A stretch of DNA of 36,516 nt, taken from NCBI GenBank assembly GCA_045591645.1, contig JAZNTG010000033.1:1-36516 (forward strand). Reading direction: 5' to 3'. The notes beneath the pieces were generated by a model. That model had not been told where the DNA came from. It worked only from the letters and a program-made list of their open reading frames with translations, and did no database searches. Positions 15,438 through 23,205 of this stretch are shown in pieces; the first letter of the stretch is position 1; every line of letters starts with the position of its first letter. The position numbers and the translations under genes were made by a program. Origin of the DNA: SFWF01 sp045591645 (GTDB lineage Bacteria > Bacillota > Clostridia > Oscillospirales > Acutalibacteraceae).

Positions 15438-15879
15438 CTTTTAATTTAGAAATTGCAGATTTAAGTCTTGCTTTAAAGTATCGTGCAGGTATTGACGCAA
15501 CCTTTTTTTTCACATACTTTATATACTCAGCATTATCAAGCGATACATATTGGTCTCCGCGGTAAAATCCCGACACTGTCGCCTTTACCTGATCGGGGCG
15601 TATACCCTTTTCTACCAAGCACTGATTATCCCCGCACATATGATATTTTCCATCTTTTACGGCTACGACGCGGTGAAGCACAAACGCCCCGTCATCACGG
15701 AGATATAAGATCATATCATACTTTTTAATTTCGACGGCATTGGTAAACACTACGGAATCTACCCCCTGCCTTATAAGAGGCAGCATACTTGTACCCCTCG
15801 GATAAAAGCGGTATTTACCACCGTTTTTGATTCCTTCTTCTATAAGCGGAAAGATCTCTTTCATAGTAAATTCGTTCAT
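15433..15879 (-). CDS. S24/S26-family peptidase-like protein
   Basis: A 148-residue protein with a signal-peptidase-I-like core. The serine box is YPRGTSMLPLIRQGD-like (Ser31 in GTSMLPLI), followed by YDMILYL, the LHRVV box (His69) and the GDNQ box. A His rather than a Lys in the second box is seen in Ser/His-type S26 members. There is no N-terminal or C-terminal membrane anchor, unlike true signal peptidases, so it may act in the cytoplasm on a small maturing peptide or be a peptidase-fold regulator. ATG 15879 follows GAGGTCTGACA. It is a single gene with its own terminator, divergent from the DUF815 gene. Confidence 0.82.
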   Translation of the reverse strand: MNEFTMKEIFPLIEEGIKNGGKYRFYPRGTSMLPLIRQGVDSVVFTNAVEIKKYDMILYLRDDGAFVLHRVVAVKDGKYHMCGDNQCLVEKGIRPDQVKATVSGFYRGDQYVSLDNAEYIKYVKKKVASIPARYFKARLKSAISKLKG

Positions 15880-15956
15880 TGTCAGACCTCATAAAATCTT
15901 TATGTCTCTATAATAATACAAAACTCAAAAAAAATATACAAAAATTTTTCTAAGTG

Positions 15957-15965
15957 TGCTATAAT
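15957..15965 (+). promoter_or_regulatory. Extended -10 promoter of the DUF815 gene
   Basis: TGC directly followed by TATAAT (15960-15965), with a poor -35. The start near 15972 gives a leader of about 27 bases. Confidence 0.55.
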
Positions 15966-15998
15966 GTACAGGTATATTGCTTTCAAAGGAAGGATATT

Positions 15999-17189
15999 AT
16001 GTATTTATACGGAAAAAATGCCGATTATGAACTGCTTAATATAGTTGACGGCGATCTCACTTGGCTGGCTAGCCTACTTGAATTCGGCGAAAAATATGCT
16101 CTTAGAGGAAATCTCTGGCATCACTATATCGCTTATCTTATAATGATGGACGAAAATGCATTTTCACTCTCTCTTGAAAGAAATGATGGTTGCGGCAGCT
16201 GTGAAGTATATGCCAAGAAGGATATTGAAGCAATACGTGAAAAGTTTTTTACAGATCTTTCAGCAGACGAGCTTTCGCCTTTAGCTGACTATACTCCCGT
16301 AAACGCAGTTCTCAGTAACGAGGATACACGAAAGGGCATTATGATAAGCGATTTTTCCGCTCTTCTTGAACAAGCCCTCGACCCAGAGAGCTTTTATACC
16401 GCTGTAAAGAATTTTTACATAAACCACGGTGTCGGATTCTTTGGAATGAATAAAGCTTTCTATATGAAGGATGACGGAAAAATAATTCCTGTTTCACACA
16501 TCAAGGAGGCTTCCTTTGAGCGCATCAAGGGATATGATGACCAGAAGAAAAAGCTCATCACCAATACCGACGCTTTTGTTCGCTCTGTCGGCGGCAACAA
16601 TGTTCTTCTGTACGGTGACAGCGGCACGGGTAAATCAACCAGCATAAAGGCTGTACTTAATATGTTCTTTGACAAGGGTCTTAGAATGATACAAATACAA
16701 AAGCATCAATTTGTACATTTAGGCACACTTACCGAAGCTTTAAAATCGCGCAACTACAAATTCGTTCTCTATATGGACGACCTTTCGTTCGAGGATTTTG
16801 AGATAGAATATAAATATCTCAAAGCGGCTATCGAAGGCGGACTTCAGGAAAAGCCCGATAACGTACTAATATATGCCACCTCAAACCGCAGACATATTAT
16901 CAAAGAAACCTTTGCCGAGCGCGAGGGCGGCGGTGATATTCACAGAAACGAATCTATTCAGGAAAAGATATCACTCTCCGAGCGTTTTGGACTTATGATC
17001 TATTACCCGAAGCCCACTCAACAGGAGTTTTTTGATATGGCGCTTTATCTTGCCGCAGAAGAGCATCTCGATATAGATAAAGACACCGTTGTAGCCGAAG
17101 CCAGAAAATGGGGCGTTTCCCACGGCGGACTTTCGGGCAGAACTGCCGAACAGTTTATCACCCATCTGAAAACGAGTCTAATAAAATAA
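15999..17189 (+). CDS. DUF815-family AAA ATPase
   Basis: A 396-residue protein from ATG 15999, with AAAGGAAGG just upstream; an in-frame start 45 bases earlier would sit inside the promoter. The N-terminal half (about 1-170) is helical and typical of the family. The C-terminal half is a P-loop ATPase with Walker A GDSGTGKS (about 206-213), Walker B VLYMDD (about 256-261), a sensor-1-like ATSNRRH, and SLSERFGL. DUF815 (COG2607) ATPases are common in bacteria but their biochemical role is not established. It is a single gene between its own promoter and a strong terminator. Confidence 0.92.
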   Translation: MYLYGKNADYELLNIVDGDLTWLASLLEFGEKYALRGNLWHHYIAYLIMMDENAFSLSLERNDGCGSCEVYAKKDIEAIREKFFTDLSADELSPLADYTPVNAVLSNEDTRKGIMISDFSALLEQALDPESFYTAVKNFYINHGVGFFGMNKAFYMKDDGKIIPVSHIKEASFERIKGYDDQKKKLITNTDAFVRSVGGNNVLLYGDSGTGKSTSIKAVLNMFFDKGLRMIQIQKHQFVHLGTLTEALKSRNYKFVLYMDDLSFEDFEIEYKYLKAAIEGGLQEKPDNVLIYATSNRRHIIKETFAEREGGGDIHRNESIQEKISLSERFGLMIYYPKPTQQEFFDMALYLAAEEHLDIDKDTVVAEARKWGVSHGGLSGRTAEQFITHLKTSLIK

Positions 17190-17191
17190 TT

Positions 17192-17225
17192 AATGTCCTT
17201 ACAGTAACTTGACTGTAAGGACATT
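17192..17225. terminator. Bidirectional intrinsic terminator
   Basis: AATGTCCTTACAGT (17192-17205) and ACTGTAAGGACATT (17212-17225) form a perfect 14-bp stem with a six-base loop, followed on the plus strand by GTTTTTAT. It separates the converging DUF815 and LCP genes. Confidence 0.9.
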
Positions 17226-17229
17226 GTTT

Positions 17230-18666
17230 TTATGCTGCAGGAGTCTGTTCTTGATCGCCGGTTCCCGTAGTTTCACTGCTCGGAGTACTTGTACTTGCGG
17301 TATCTGAGCTTGAAACATCCGTGCTCGACGAATCTGTACTTGATGTATCAGTGCTTGATGTATCCGTAGTTGGTGTATCGGTGCTTGACGTATCCGTAGT
17401 TGGTGTATCTGTGCTCGATGTATCTGTAGTTGGTGTATCTACACTTGATGTGTCGGTTACCGGATTTTCAGGATCGGGAGTTTTAGACGGTGTGCTGACA
17501 GGGCCTGTATACCAGCCGTCTTTTATGATCTTATTATTTTCAAGATAGTCCTCCTGATCTATATCCTCATAAATATAAGCATCAAGAATATCCTTTGCAA
17601 AATCAAGATTAAAGTATACGGTGGAGCCTGCGCTCGGAACGCTTAGTCCCGCATTAATGATATACTTAGTCTGAGGTACTCTGGTCTGCTTGAACTCAAC
17701 ACCTTTGGATAGCACCGAGGTTGCCAGAGACCACATTTCATCAAAGGAAAGGGAGGTTTTTACATAGCCAAGCATTGTCTTTGCAATGTCGGGATACTGC
17801 AGAATATTTTTATCCAATGCTTTATTCAGTAAAGCCTCCATAACAACTCTCTGACGGTCTGTTCTGCCGAAATCGTTAGAAACACCTTCTGCCGTAGATA
17901 CAGAGCGTATACGTGCCCACGCAACCGCCTGCAGTCCTGTAAGGGTCTGTTTTCCCGCTTTGGTTATATACTGAGGCTTAACTCCGAGATAGTCTGCCTG
18001 CTCTTCCATATTTTGGTTAATACCGTTGACCGAATTGATCTCTTTTTGCTGAACATCTATTTCTATACCGCCCAGCTCATCTATAATATCCGCCATTCCG
18101 TAGAAGTTAACGGTTGCGTACTCGCTTATATCAAGACCGAAGTTCTCGTTTATCGTCTTAACGGCAAGCGCCGCTCCGCCCTTAGCATAAGCTGTATTAA
18201 GCTTGCCGTAGGTGGTTTTTCCTTCATGTGTAATCGGTACAAGTGTATCTCTCATGAGCGAGATTAGCTTTATTTCTTTTTCCACTGTATCTATAGATAA
18301 AACCATTATAGAATCCGAGCGACCTGAATACGAATCGGGATCTCTTGTATCTATACCGAAAAGCGCAATATTGTATATCTTATCGTCCTTTTGATCAAGG
18401 TTGGTGAAATAATCATCCTGACCGAAGTTGCTGTCGTGACTTCGGTCTGCCGCGTTCTTAAGGCCTACAAACTGCACTACTACCCAGATCACCATAGCAA
18501 GTAATATAGCCGCCAGTACCGATACTGCAGCTATAAGTGTTATTACGACTTTTTTATTCTTACCGTCAAATATACTCTTTTTCTTTAAGCCTGACGTATT
18601 TTCATGCTTCGGTTTTGTTTTCTTTTTGGCGTGACGAGCCTTTTTTTTGCTCGAATAAATATCCAT
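17230..18666 (-). CDS. LytR-CpsA-Psr (LCP) family cell-wall ligase with Thr/Ser/Asp repeat tail
   Basis: A 478-residue protein. A Lys-rich cytoplasmic head (1-39) precedes one membrane helix (about 40-66). The LCP domain on the outside begins near NIALFGIDTRD and includes GRSDSIMVLSID, LISLMRDTLV, KLNTAYAKGG and the arginine-rich AVAWARIRSV and FGRTDRQR blocks that bind the polyprenyl pyrophosphate head group. LCP enzymes transfer teichoic acid or polysaccharide to peptidoglycan. The last 70 or so residues are a low-complexity tail with near-perfect ten-residue TPTTDTSSTD units, likely a flexible, possibly glycosylated wall spacer. It follows rsmI by 91 bases; weak TATAAT boxes in that gap suggest its own promoter. 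Confidence 0.93.
   Translation of the reverse strand: MDIYSSKKKARHAKKKTKPKHENTSGLKKKSIFDGKNKKVVITLIAAVSVLAAILLAMVIWVVVQFVGLKNAADRSHDSNFGQDDYFTNLDQKDDKIYNIALFGIDTRDPDSYSGRSDSIMVLSIDTVEKEIKLISLMRDTLVPITHEGKTTYGKLNTAYAKGGAALAVKTINENFGLDISEYATVNFYGMADIIDELGGIEIDVQQKEINSVNGINQNMEEQADYLGVKPQYITKAGKQTLTGLQAVAWARIRSVSTAEGVSNDFGRTDRQRVVMEALLNKALDKNILQYPDIAKTMLGYVKTSLSFDEMWSLATSVLSKGVEFKQTRVPQTKYIINAGLSVPSAGSTVYFNLDFAKDILDAYIYEDIDQEDYLENNKIIKDGWYTGPVSTPSKTPDPENPVTDTSSVDTPTTDTSSTDTPTTDTSSTDTPTTDTSSTDTSSTDSSSTDVSSSDTASTSTPSSETTGTGDQEQTPAA
17321..17440 (-). repeat. 30-bp tandem repeats in the LCP gene
   Basis: Four consecutive 30-base units (one diverged, three nearly identical at 17351-17380, 17381-17410 and 17411-17440) encode the ten-residue Thr/Ser/Asp unit. 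In-frame repeats of this kind can expand or shrink by slippage. Confidence 0.85.
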
Positions 18667-18757
18667 ATTCAGCTTCCTTTATCTAAATTCTTTCAAACAT
18701 ACCAAGGTATTATACTACATTATAGAATGAAAATAAAGAGTAATTTTATGAATTTTT

Positions 18758-19588
18758 CTAATTATTTAACAGTCGGTATATTTCGCTCTTTTTTATTCCA
18801 GTATCGGCTGCTGCCATTTTTGCAGCGGTCGAGGCAGAATTGCCGTCCGAAATATATTCCTTTGCGATCTTTACAGCGTCCTCTAATGTATATGATCTTT
18901 CTTCACCATTTTCCTCGTAGCCTTCGACTATAAGCACAAACTCACCTTTTGGAGTTTTATCCTCGCGATACATTTCGAGAGCTTCTGAAAACGTAGTATG
19001 TATTACCTGCTCGTGGAGCTTTGTAAGCTCTCGGACGAGGGCTATTTTACGCTCACCGAAATATTCTTTCATATCAGAAAGGGTCGAAACTAACTTGTGA
19101 GGAGCTTCGTAAAATACCATTGTTCTGGTCTCGCGGCTTAGCTCTTCAAGGTGGGCTTTTCTACTCGGCTTATTGACCGATAAAAAGCCTTCAAAACAGA
19201 ATCTTCCCGTTTTCATCCCTGAAATTGCCAGCGCAGTAGTCAGCGCAGAAGGACCCGGAACAGATTCCACCGCTATGCTGTTTTCGTGACACATACGCAC
19301 AAGGTCCTCACCTGGATCGGAAATTGCAGGCATACCTGCATCGGACACGATAGCGCAGGTCTCACCTGCCATCAGGCGGTCGATAATATCGTTTCCTCTG
19401 CCCGTCTTATTGTGCTCGTAATAGGATATCATCGGCTTTTTGATACCGAAATGATTAAGCAGCTTTACAGTAACTCTTGTATCCTCGGCGGCAATAAAAT
19501 CGACATTTTCAAGAGTTTCTATAGCTCTCGGCGAAAAGTCCGAAAGGTTTCCTATCGGGGTGCCGACTACATAAAGCTTTCCCGCCAT
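18758..19588 (-). CDS. rsmI: 16S rRNA 2'-O-ribose methyltransferase RsmI (C1402)
   Basis: A 276-residue SAM-dependent tetrapyrrole-methylase-fold enzyme that methylates the 2'-OH of C1402 in the 16S rRNA decoding centre. Clear family blocks are KLYVVGTPIGNLSDFSPRA, FIAAEDTRVT, ISYYEHN, AIVSDAGMPAISDPG, VPGPSALTTALAISG and MVFYEAPHKL. Length is normal. Its ATG shares its A with the TGA stop of trmN6 (TGATG), so it is translationally coupled and is the last gene of the cysteine T-box operon. Confidence 0.96.
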   Translation of the reverse strand: MAGKLYVVGTPIGNLSDFSPRAIETLENVDFIAAEDTRVTVKLLNHFGIKKPMISYYEHNKTGRGNDIIDRLMAGETCAIVSDAGMPAISDPGEDLVRMCHENSIAVESVPGPSALTTALAISGMKTGRFCFEGFLSVNKPSRKAHLEELSRETRTMVFYEAPHKLVSTLSDMKEYFGERKIALVRELTKLHEQVIHTTFSEALEMYREDKTPKGEFVLIVEGYEENGEERSYTLEDAVKIAKEYISDGNSASTAAKMAAADTGIKKSEIYRLLNN

Positions 19589-20328
19589 CAGATATGTCCC
19601 TCCTTATAAGGTCCGTAAATTTTAAGCATTTCTTCAGAGTAATTTCCGTCATTATCATATACATATAAGGTCGGCAACACTCTCATTCCGCTCTTGCCAT
19701 CACGTCGGCCCTCTAGCAGTACCAGCCAAGGCTCTTGACCCGCTTTTTTGGCTACAAATCTGACCGTTTTAGGCTCGACTTTATACTGACGCATAAGGCA
19801 GATCATATCACTAAGACGCTCGGGACGCTGACAGATACAAAGTCTGCCCGAGGATTTTAGGAGCCTTGATGCCGAGATGATCACATCCTCAAGAGAACAC
19901 GCCGTTTCGTGACGTGCGACCTTGTCAGCAGAGCTCAGGCTGATTATACCCGCGCCGTCTGCCTTATAGGGCGGATTACAGGTCACAAGATCATATTCGC
20001 CAAAGGGTAATATGCCTTTCAGCTCTTTTAAATCGGCGTGAACGACCGAAAGCGTATCCTCAGCATATTCGGCGGCGGTTCGGCGCGCCAAGGCTACCGC
20101 TTCTGGGCAAATCTCGACTGCGTCGGAATGACCGACTGTGCCGTCGCGAAGAAGCAGCATAGATATTATGCCGCAGCCTGCGCCCAGATCGCAGTGCTTA
20201 TTCACTCTTTTAGAAGAGGCAAAATCGCTGAGCAATACAGCATCTGTACCAAAGGTGTGATTCCCCGAAACATTGATATAATATCCGCATCCTAACGGTT
20301 CTTTTTTTGAAACTAAATTCTGCTCCAT
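19588..20328 (-). CDS. tRNA1(Val) A37 N6-methyltransferase family protein
   Basis: A 246-residue Rossmann-fold methyltransferase with the SAM motif HCDLGAGCGIISMLLL and the amino-methyltransferase motif CNPPY. The N-terminal signature YYINVSGNHTFGTDAVLLSDF matches the TrmN6/YabB family, which methylates A37 of tRNA-Val in known members; substrate identity here is inferred. ATG 20328 lies within the last codons of cysS (16-base overlap), with GGGAG before it, and its stop overlaps the rsmI start. In many Firmicutes trmN6 and rsmI are neighbours, which fits. Confidence 0.9.
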   Translation of the reverse strand: MEQNLVSKKEPLGCGYYINVSGNHTFGTDAVLLSDFASSKRVNKHCDLGAGCGIISMLLLRDGTVGHSDAVEICPEAVALARRTAAEYAEDTLSVVHADLKELKGILPFGEYDLVTCNPPYKADGAGIISLSSADKVARHETACSLEDVIISASRLLKSSGRLCICQRPERLSDMICLMRQYKVEPKTVRFVAKKAGQEPWLVLLEGRRDGKSGMRVLPTLYVYDNDGNYSEEMLKIYGPYKEGHI

Positions 20329-21701
20329 TTAACTCCCTGCGGGGTATCCTCAAGAACGATACCCATCTCCTTCAGCTTGTCGCGGATCGCGTCTGCGGTC
20401 TTGAAGTCCTTTGCCTTACGCGCGGCTGTTCTCTCTGCAATAAGAGCTTCGACCTCACTATCGAGATTATCACTTTTTCTGTTATAGACAAGGCCAAGCA
20501 CCCAAGTCAGCTCATCGAAGGTCTTGATAGCGGCTTGAACGGCGACCTTTAAAGGCGCATCTGCTATCATTGTATTAATATCTCTGACGAGCTGGAAGAG
20601 TACGCCAATAGCATCAGCGGTATTGAGGTCGTCCTCCATAGCGGCGATGAATTCAGTCTTGTATTTCTCTAAGAAATCAGGCGCTTCGCCGCCCTCACTA
20701 GCATTCTTCAGCGCAAAATCAAGATTATCGCGGCAGGTATAAAGACGAAGGAGAGCGTTCTTGCCCTGCTCGATTATCTCGGTAGAATAATTGATGGGGC
20801 TTCTGTAATGAGAAGAAATAAGGAAATAACGGATAGGCTCATAGCCGTATGCGTTCGCAACATCACGAACGGTGAAGAAATTGTTGAGCGACTTTGACAT
20901 TTTTCGGTTATCTACATTGATGTAGCCGTTATGCATCCAATAATGGGCAAAGTCACAGCCGTTAGCGCACTCACTCTGCGCAATTTCGTTTTCGTGGTGG
21001 GGGAAGATAAGGTCCTGTCCGCCGCAGTGGATATCAATAGTATCACCGAGGAAGCGTCCCGCCATTGCAGAGCACTCAATATGCCAGCCCGGTCTTCCCT
21101 GTCCCCAAGGAGACTCCCAATAAGGCTCGCCCGGCTTTGCGCCCTTCCAAAGGCAGAAATCCATCGGGTCTTCCTTTATATCTGCACCGCCCTCTACGCG
21201 GTTGCTGGCGCCTGCGGCAAGGTCCTCAAGCGGCTGATGAGAAAGTTTTCCGTACTCATCAAACTTTTTAGCACGGAAATATACATCCCCTGCGGACTCG
21301 TAAGCAAAGCCTTTTTCGATGAGAGAGGAAATTATATTCTGAATAGCGTCGATATTCTCGGTAGCTCTAGGATGAACAGTCGCTTTTCTGACATTCAGTC
21401 CCTCTGCATCGGTCCAGAATTCTCCAATATATCTTTCAGCGACCTCGGGTACAGTTATACCCTCCTCGTTCGCCTTTTTTATGAGCTTGTCGTCGATGTC
21501 TGTAAAGTTCTGCACAAAGTTTACATTATAGCCTCTCCACTCCAAAAAGCGGCGGAGAACATCAAAGACACATAGGGGTCTTGCGTTGCCAATGTGGATA
21601 TAGTTGTAAACAGTAGGTCCGCAGGCATAAATTCTGACGGTATCCTTTTCTATTGGAACAAGCTCCTGCTTTTCACGGGTCAGTGTATTGAAAATCTTCA
21701 T
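20313..21701 (-). CDS. cysS: Cysteinyl-tRNA synthetase
   Basis: A 462-residue class I synthetase charging tRNA-Cys. It carries the HIGH-type motif YIHIGNARPLC, zinc ligands (CGPTVYN, GWHIECSAM, HHENEIAQSE), and the KMSKS loop RKMSKSLNNF. A C-terminal DALR-like helical domain follows. Length and all motifs are normal. The ATG shares its A with the cysE stop (TAATG), so cysE and cysS are coupled; both are under the Cys T-box. Confidence 0.98.
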   Translation of the reverse strand: MKIFNTLTREKQELVPIEKDTVRIYACGPTVYNYIHIGNARPLCVFDVLRRFLEWRGYNVNFVQNFTDIDDKLIKKANEEGITVPEVAERYIGEFWTDAEGLNVRKATVHPRATENIDAIQNIISSLIEKGFAYESAGDVYFRAKKFDEYGKLSHQPLEDLAAGASNRVEGGADIKEDPMDFCLWKGAKPGEPYWESPWGQGRPGWHIECSAMAGRFLGDTIDIHCGGQDLIFPHHENEIAQSECANGCDFAHYWMHNGYINVDNRKMSKSLNNFFTVRDVANAYGYEPIRYFLISSHYRSPINYSTEIIEQGKNALLRLYTCRDNLDFALKNASEGGEAPDFLEKYKTEFIAAMEDDLNTADAIGVLFQLVRDINTMIADAPLKVAVQAAIKTFDELTWVLGLVYNRKSDNLDSEVEALIAERTAARKAKDFKTADAIRDKLKEMGIVLEDTPQGVKWSRI

Positions 21702-22342
21702 TATTTATCTACCTCTAATTCTTCAAGTTTTTTCGTAAGTTTAGCTATCTCACCCTCAAGCTGACAGATCTTCTGTGCAACGGGGTCGGGAATGTGTATC
21801 TGATCGAGGGGGGTTATCTTCATACCGTTAAGACGGACTATCTTTGCGGGAACGCCGACTACGGTAGCACCCTCGGGCACCTCGTCAAGTACGACGGCAC
21901 CTGCGGCAATTCGCGCATTGTCGCCCACCTTAAAGGGACCTAGCACCTTCGCGCCCGAGCTTATCATAACATTATTGCCTATAGTCGGATGACGCTTGCC
22001 GACATCCTTACCCGTACCGCCGAGTGTCACTCCCTGATAGATAAGGACATCGTCGCCTATCTCTGCAGTCTCGCCGATAACCACACCCGTTCCGTGGTCG
22101 ATAACCAGCCGTCTGCCGATAGTTGCACCTGGATGTATCTCAATACCTGTTTTCCGAACAGCTCTCTGCGATATCATACGGGCAATAAAAAACAATTTAC
22201 GGGTGTAGAAGAAATGCGCTCTCCTGTACATACGAAGTGCCTTTACACCGGGATATAGAAAAAATATCTCAAGCGAGCTTCGCGCCGCAGGGTCACGGTC
22301 CTTGACCGCTCTTATATCCTCTCTTATTCTTTCAAATAACAT
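21701..22342 (-). CDS. cysE: Serine O-acetyltransferase
   Basis: A 213-residue left-handed beta-helix acetyltransferase that makes O-acetylserine from serine and acetyl-CoA, the first step of cysteine synthesis. After a short helical N-terminus, as in other Firmicutes, the hexapeptide repeats show the hallmark HPGATIGRRLVIDHGTGVVIG, YQGVTLGGTG, and RHPTIGNNVMI. The C-terminal tail is coiled-coil-like (ICQLEGEIAKLTKKLEEL). I chose ATG 22342 since GGAGGAG lies directly upstream and overlaps the alternative TTG at 22354. It is the first gene of the T-box-controlled operon. Confidence 0.97.
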   Translation of the reverse strand: MLFERIREDIRAVKDRDPAARSSLEIFFLYPGVKALRMYRRAHFFYTRKLFFIARMISQRAVRKTGIEIHPGATIGRRLVIDHGTGVVIGETAEIGDDVLIYQGVTLGGTGKDVGKRHPTIGNNVMISSGAKVLGPFKVGDNARIAAGAVVLDEVPEGATVVGVPAKIVRLNGMKITPLDQIHIPDPVAQKICQLEGEIAKLTKKLEELEVDK

Positions 22343-22355
22343 AAACTCCTCCAAA

Positions 22356-22592
22356 CAAAAAGCCTCCGACAGCCCAAAAAGCCATCGGAGGCGAAAATTC
22401 GCGGTTCCACTCCTGTTTATACCTTGAAAGCCTTAACGCGGCCTATTCGCACAAAGGATACTGAAAATTCCCCCTTGTGTGCTGACGGGCGCACTTCGTA
22501 TCTTCTCATACCCAAGGCTTCTTTCAGCCGATGAAAGCCTCTCTCTGTCGGCGATAAAGATATTACTCTACCCGATAAACGCATCAATATCT
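22356..22592 (-). ncRNA. Cysteine T-box riboswitch leader
   Basis: The leader shows the T-box core GGAGTGGAACCGCG (22413-22400), which pairs with the uncharged tRNA acceptor end and forms the antiterminator. A stem I contains AGAGTAATATC, the AGAGAGAGGC bulge region and GGCTGAAAGAAGCC. On the 3' side of stem I, GAAG TGC G places a TGC codon (22493-22491) in the specifier position, which matches tRNA-Cys. A terminator follows at 22392-22362. Uncharged tRNA-Cys should therefore turn on cysE-cysS-trmN6-rsmI. Confidence 0.95.
22362..22392 (-). terminator. T-box terminator before cysE
   Basis: GCCTCCGATGGC (22392-22381) pairs with GCTGTCGGAGGC (22373-22362), two of 12 pairs being G-U, with TTTTTG after it. 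It is the terminator arm of the riboswitch. Confidence 0.93.
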
Positions 22593-22598
22593 ATATAT

Positions 22599-22626
22599 AT
22601 TATATTTAATTTTTCCGATTTGTCTA
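22599..22626 (-). promoter_or_regulatory. Promoter of the cysE T-box operon
   Basis: Minus strand TAGACA (22626-22621), 16 bases, TATAAT (22604-22599). The -35 begins 3 bases after the pgsA stop codon. Confidence 0.75.
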
Positions 22627-22629
22627 CTT

Positions 22630-23205
22630 TTATTTTGTGGTATCGATAAATTCTTTATTATCAATAAGATAAATCGCACCCGAAATAACGCAAAGAACTG
22701 CCGATATCCAAAGCAATACAGAAACTAAAACATCTAAAACGGAATTGACAACAGGTAAATCAAACCAAGCCTCAAACTGTCTCGCCGCCATAGCGAAGAT
22801 TATGGCGACCATCTGAGATACAGTCTTTAGCTTGCCCCAAATATTTGCGGCGATCACTTTGCCGCCCGAGGAAACTGCGACCATTCTGACAGAGGAGACA
22901 AGGAATTCTCTGAACAGTACTATAAAAGCTATCCATACTGATCCCCAGCCTATTTGGAGCACTATAAAGCCTAAAAATGCAGAGGTGGTCAGCATTTTAT
23001 CGGCAATAGGGTCTAAAAACTTTCCAAAGCTTGTGACTATACCCTGCTTGCGAGCTATATTTCCGTCAAGAAAATCGGTAAAGGATGCAACGCTGAAAAT
23101 TACAAGTGCTACTAGATAATGAAGATCAAAATCAAGCAGCAACGCTATTAAAAAGAAGGGTGTCATTATCATTCTGATAACAGTTAACTTATTGGGCAGA
23201 TTCAT
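22630..23205 (-). CDS. pgsA: CDP-diacylglycerol--glycerol-3-phosphate 3-phosphatidyltransferase
   Basis: A 191-residue membrane enzyme that makes phosphatidylglycerol phosphate from CDP-diacylglycerol. The CDP-alcohol phosphatidyltransferase motif is complete: DFLDGNIARKQGIVTSFG, then KFLDPIADKM with the conserved aspartates. About four to five hydrophobic segments are present, and length is normal. ATG 23205 overlaps the end of rimO by 17 bases. It ends the recA-region operon with no terminator of its own; transcripts can run into the cysE T-box. Confidence 0.95.
   Translation of the reverse strand: MNLPNKLTVIRMIMTPFFLIALLLDFDLHYLVALVIFSVASFTDFLDGNIARKQGIVTSFGKFLDPIADKMLTTSAFLGFIVLQIGWGSVWIAFIVLFREFLVSSVRMVAVSSGGKVIAANIWGKLKTVSQMVAIIFAMAARQFEAWFDLPVVNSVLDVLVSVLLWISAVLCVISGAIYLIDNKEFIDTTK

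Noticed and set aside
17321..17440. CRISPR-like array
   Set aside because: The 30-base repeats are contiguous, without spacers, and in frame with the LCP coding sequence.
22343..22354. TTG 22354 as start of cysE
   Set aside because: It overlaps the GGAGGAG ribosome-binding site that serves ATG 22342.
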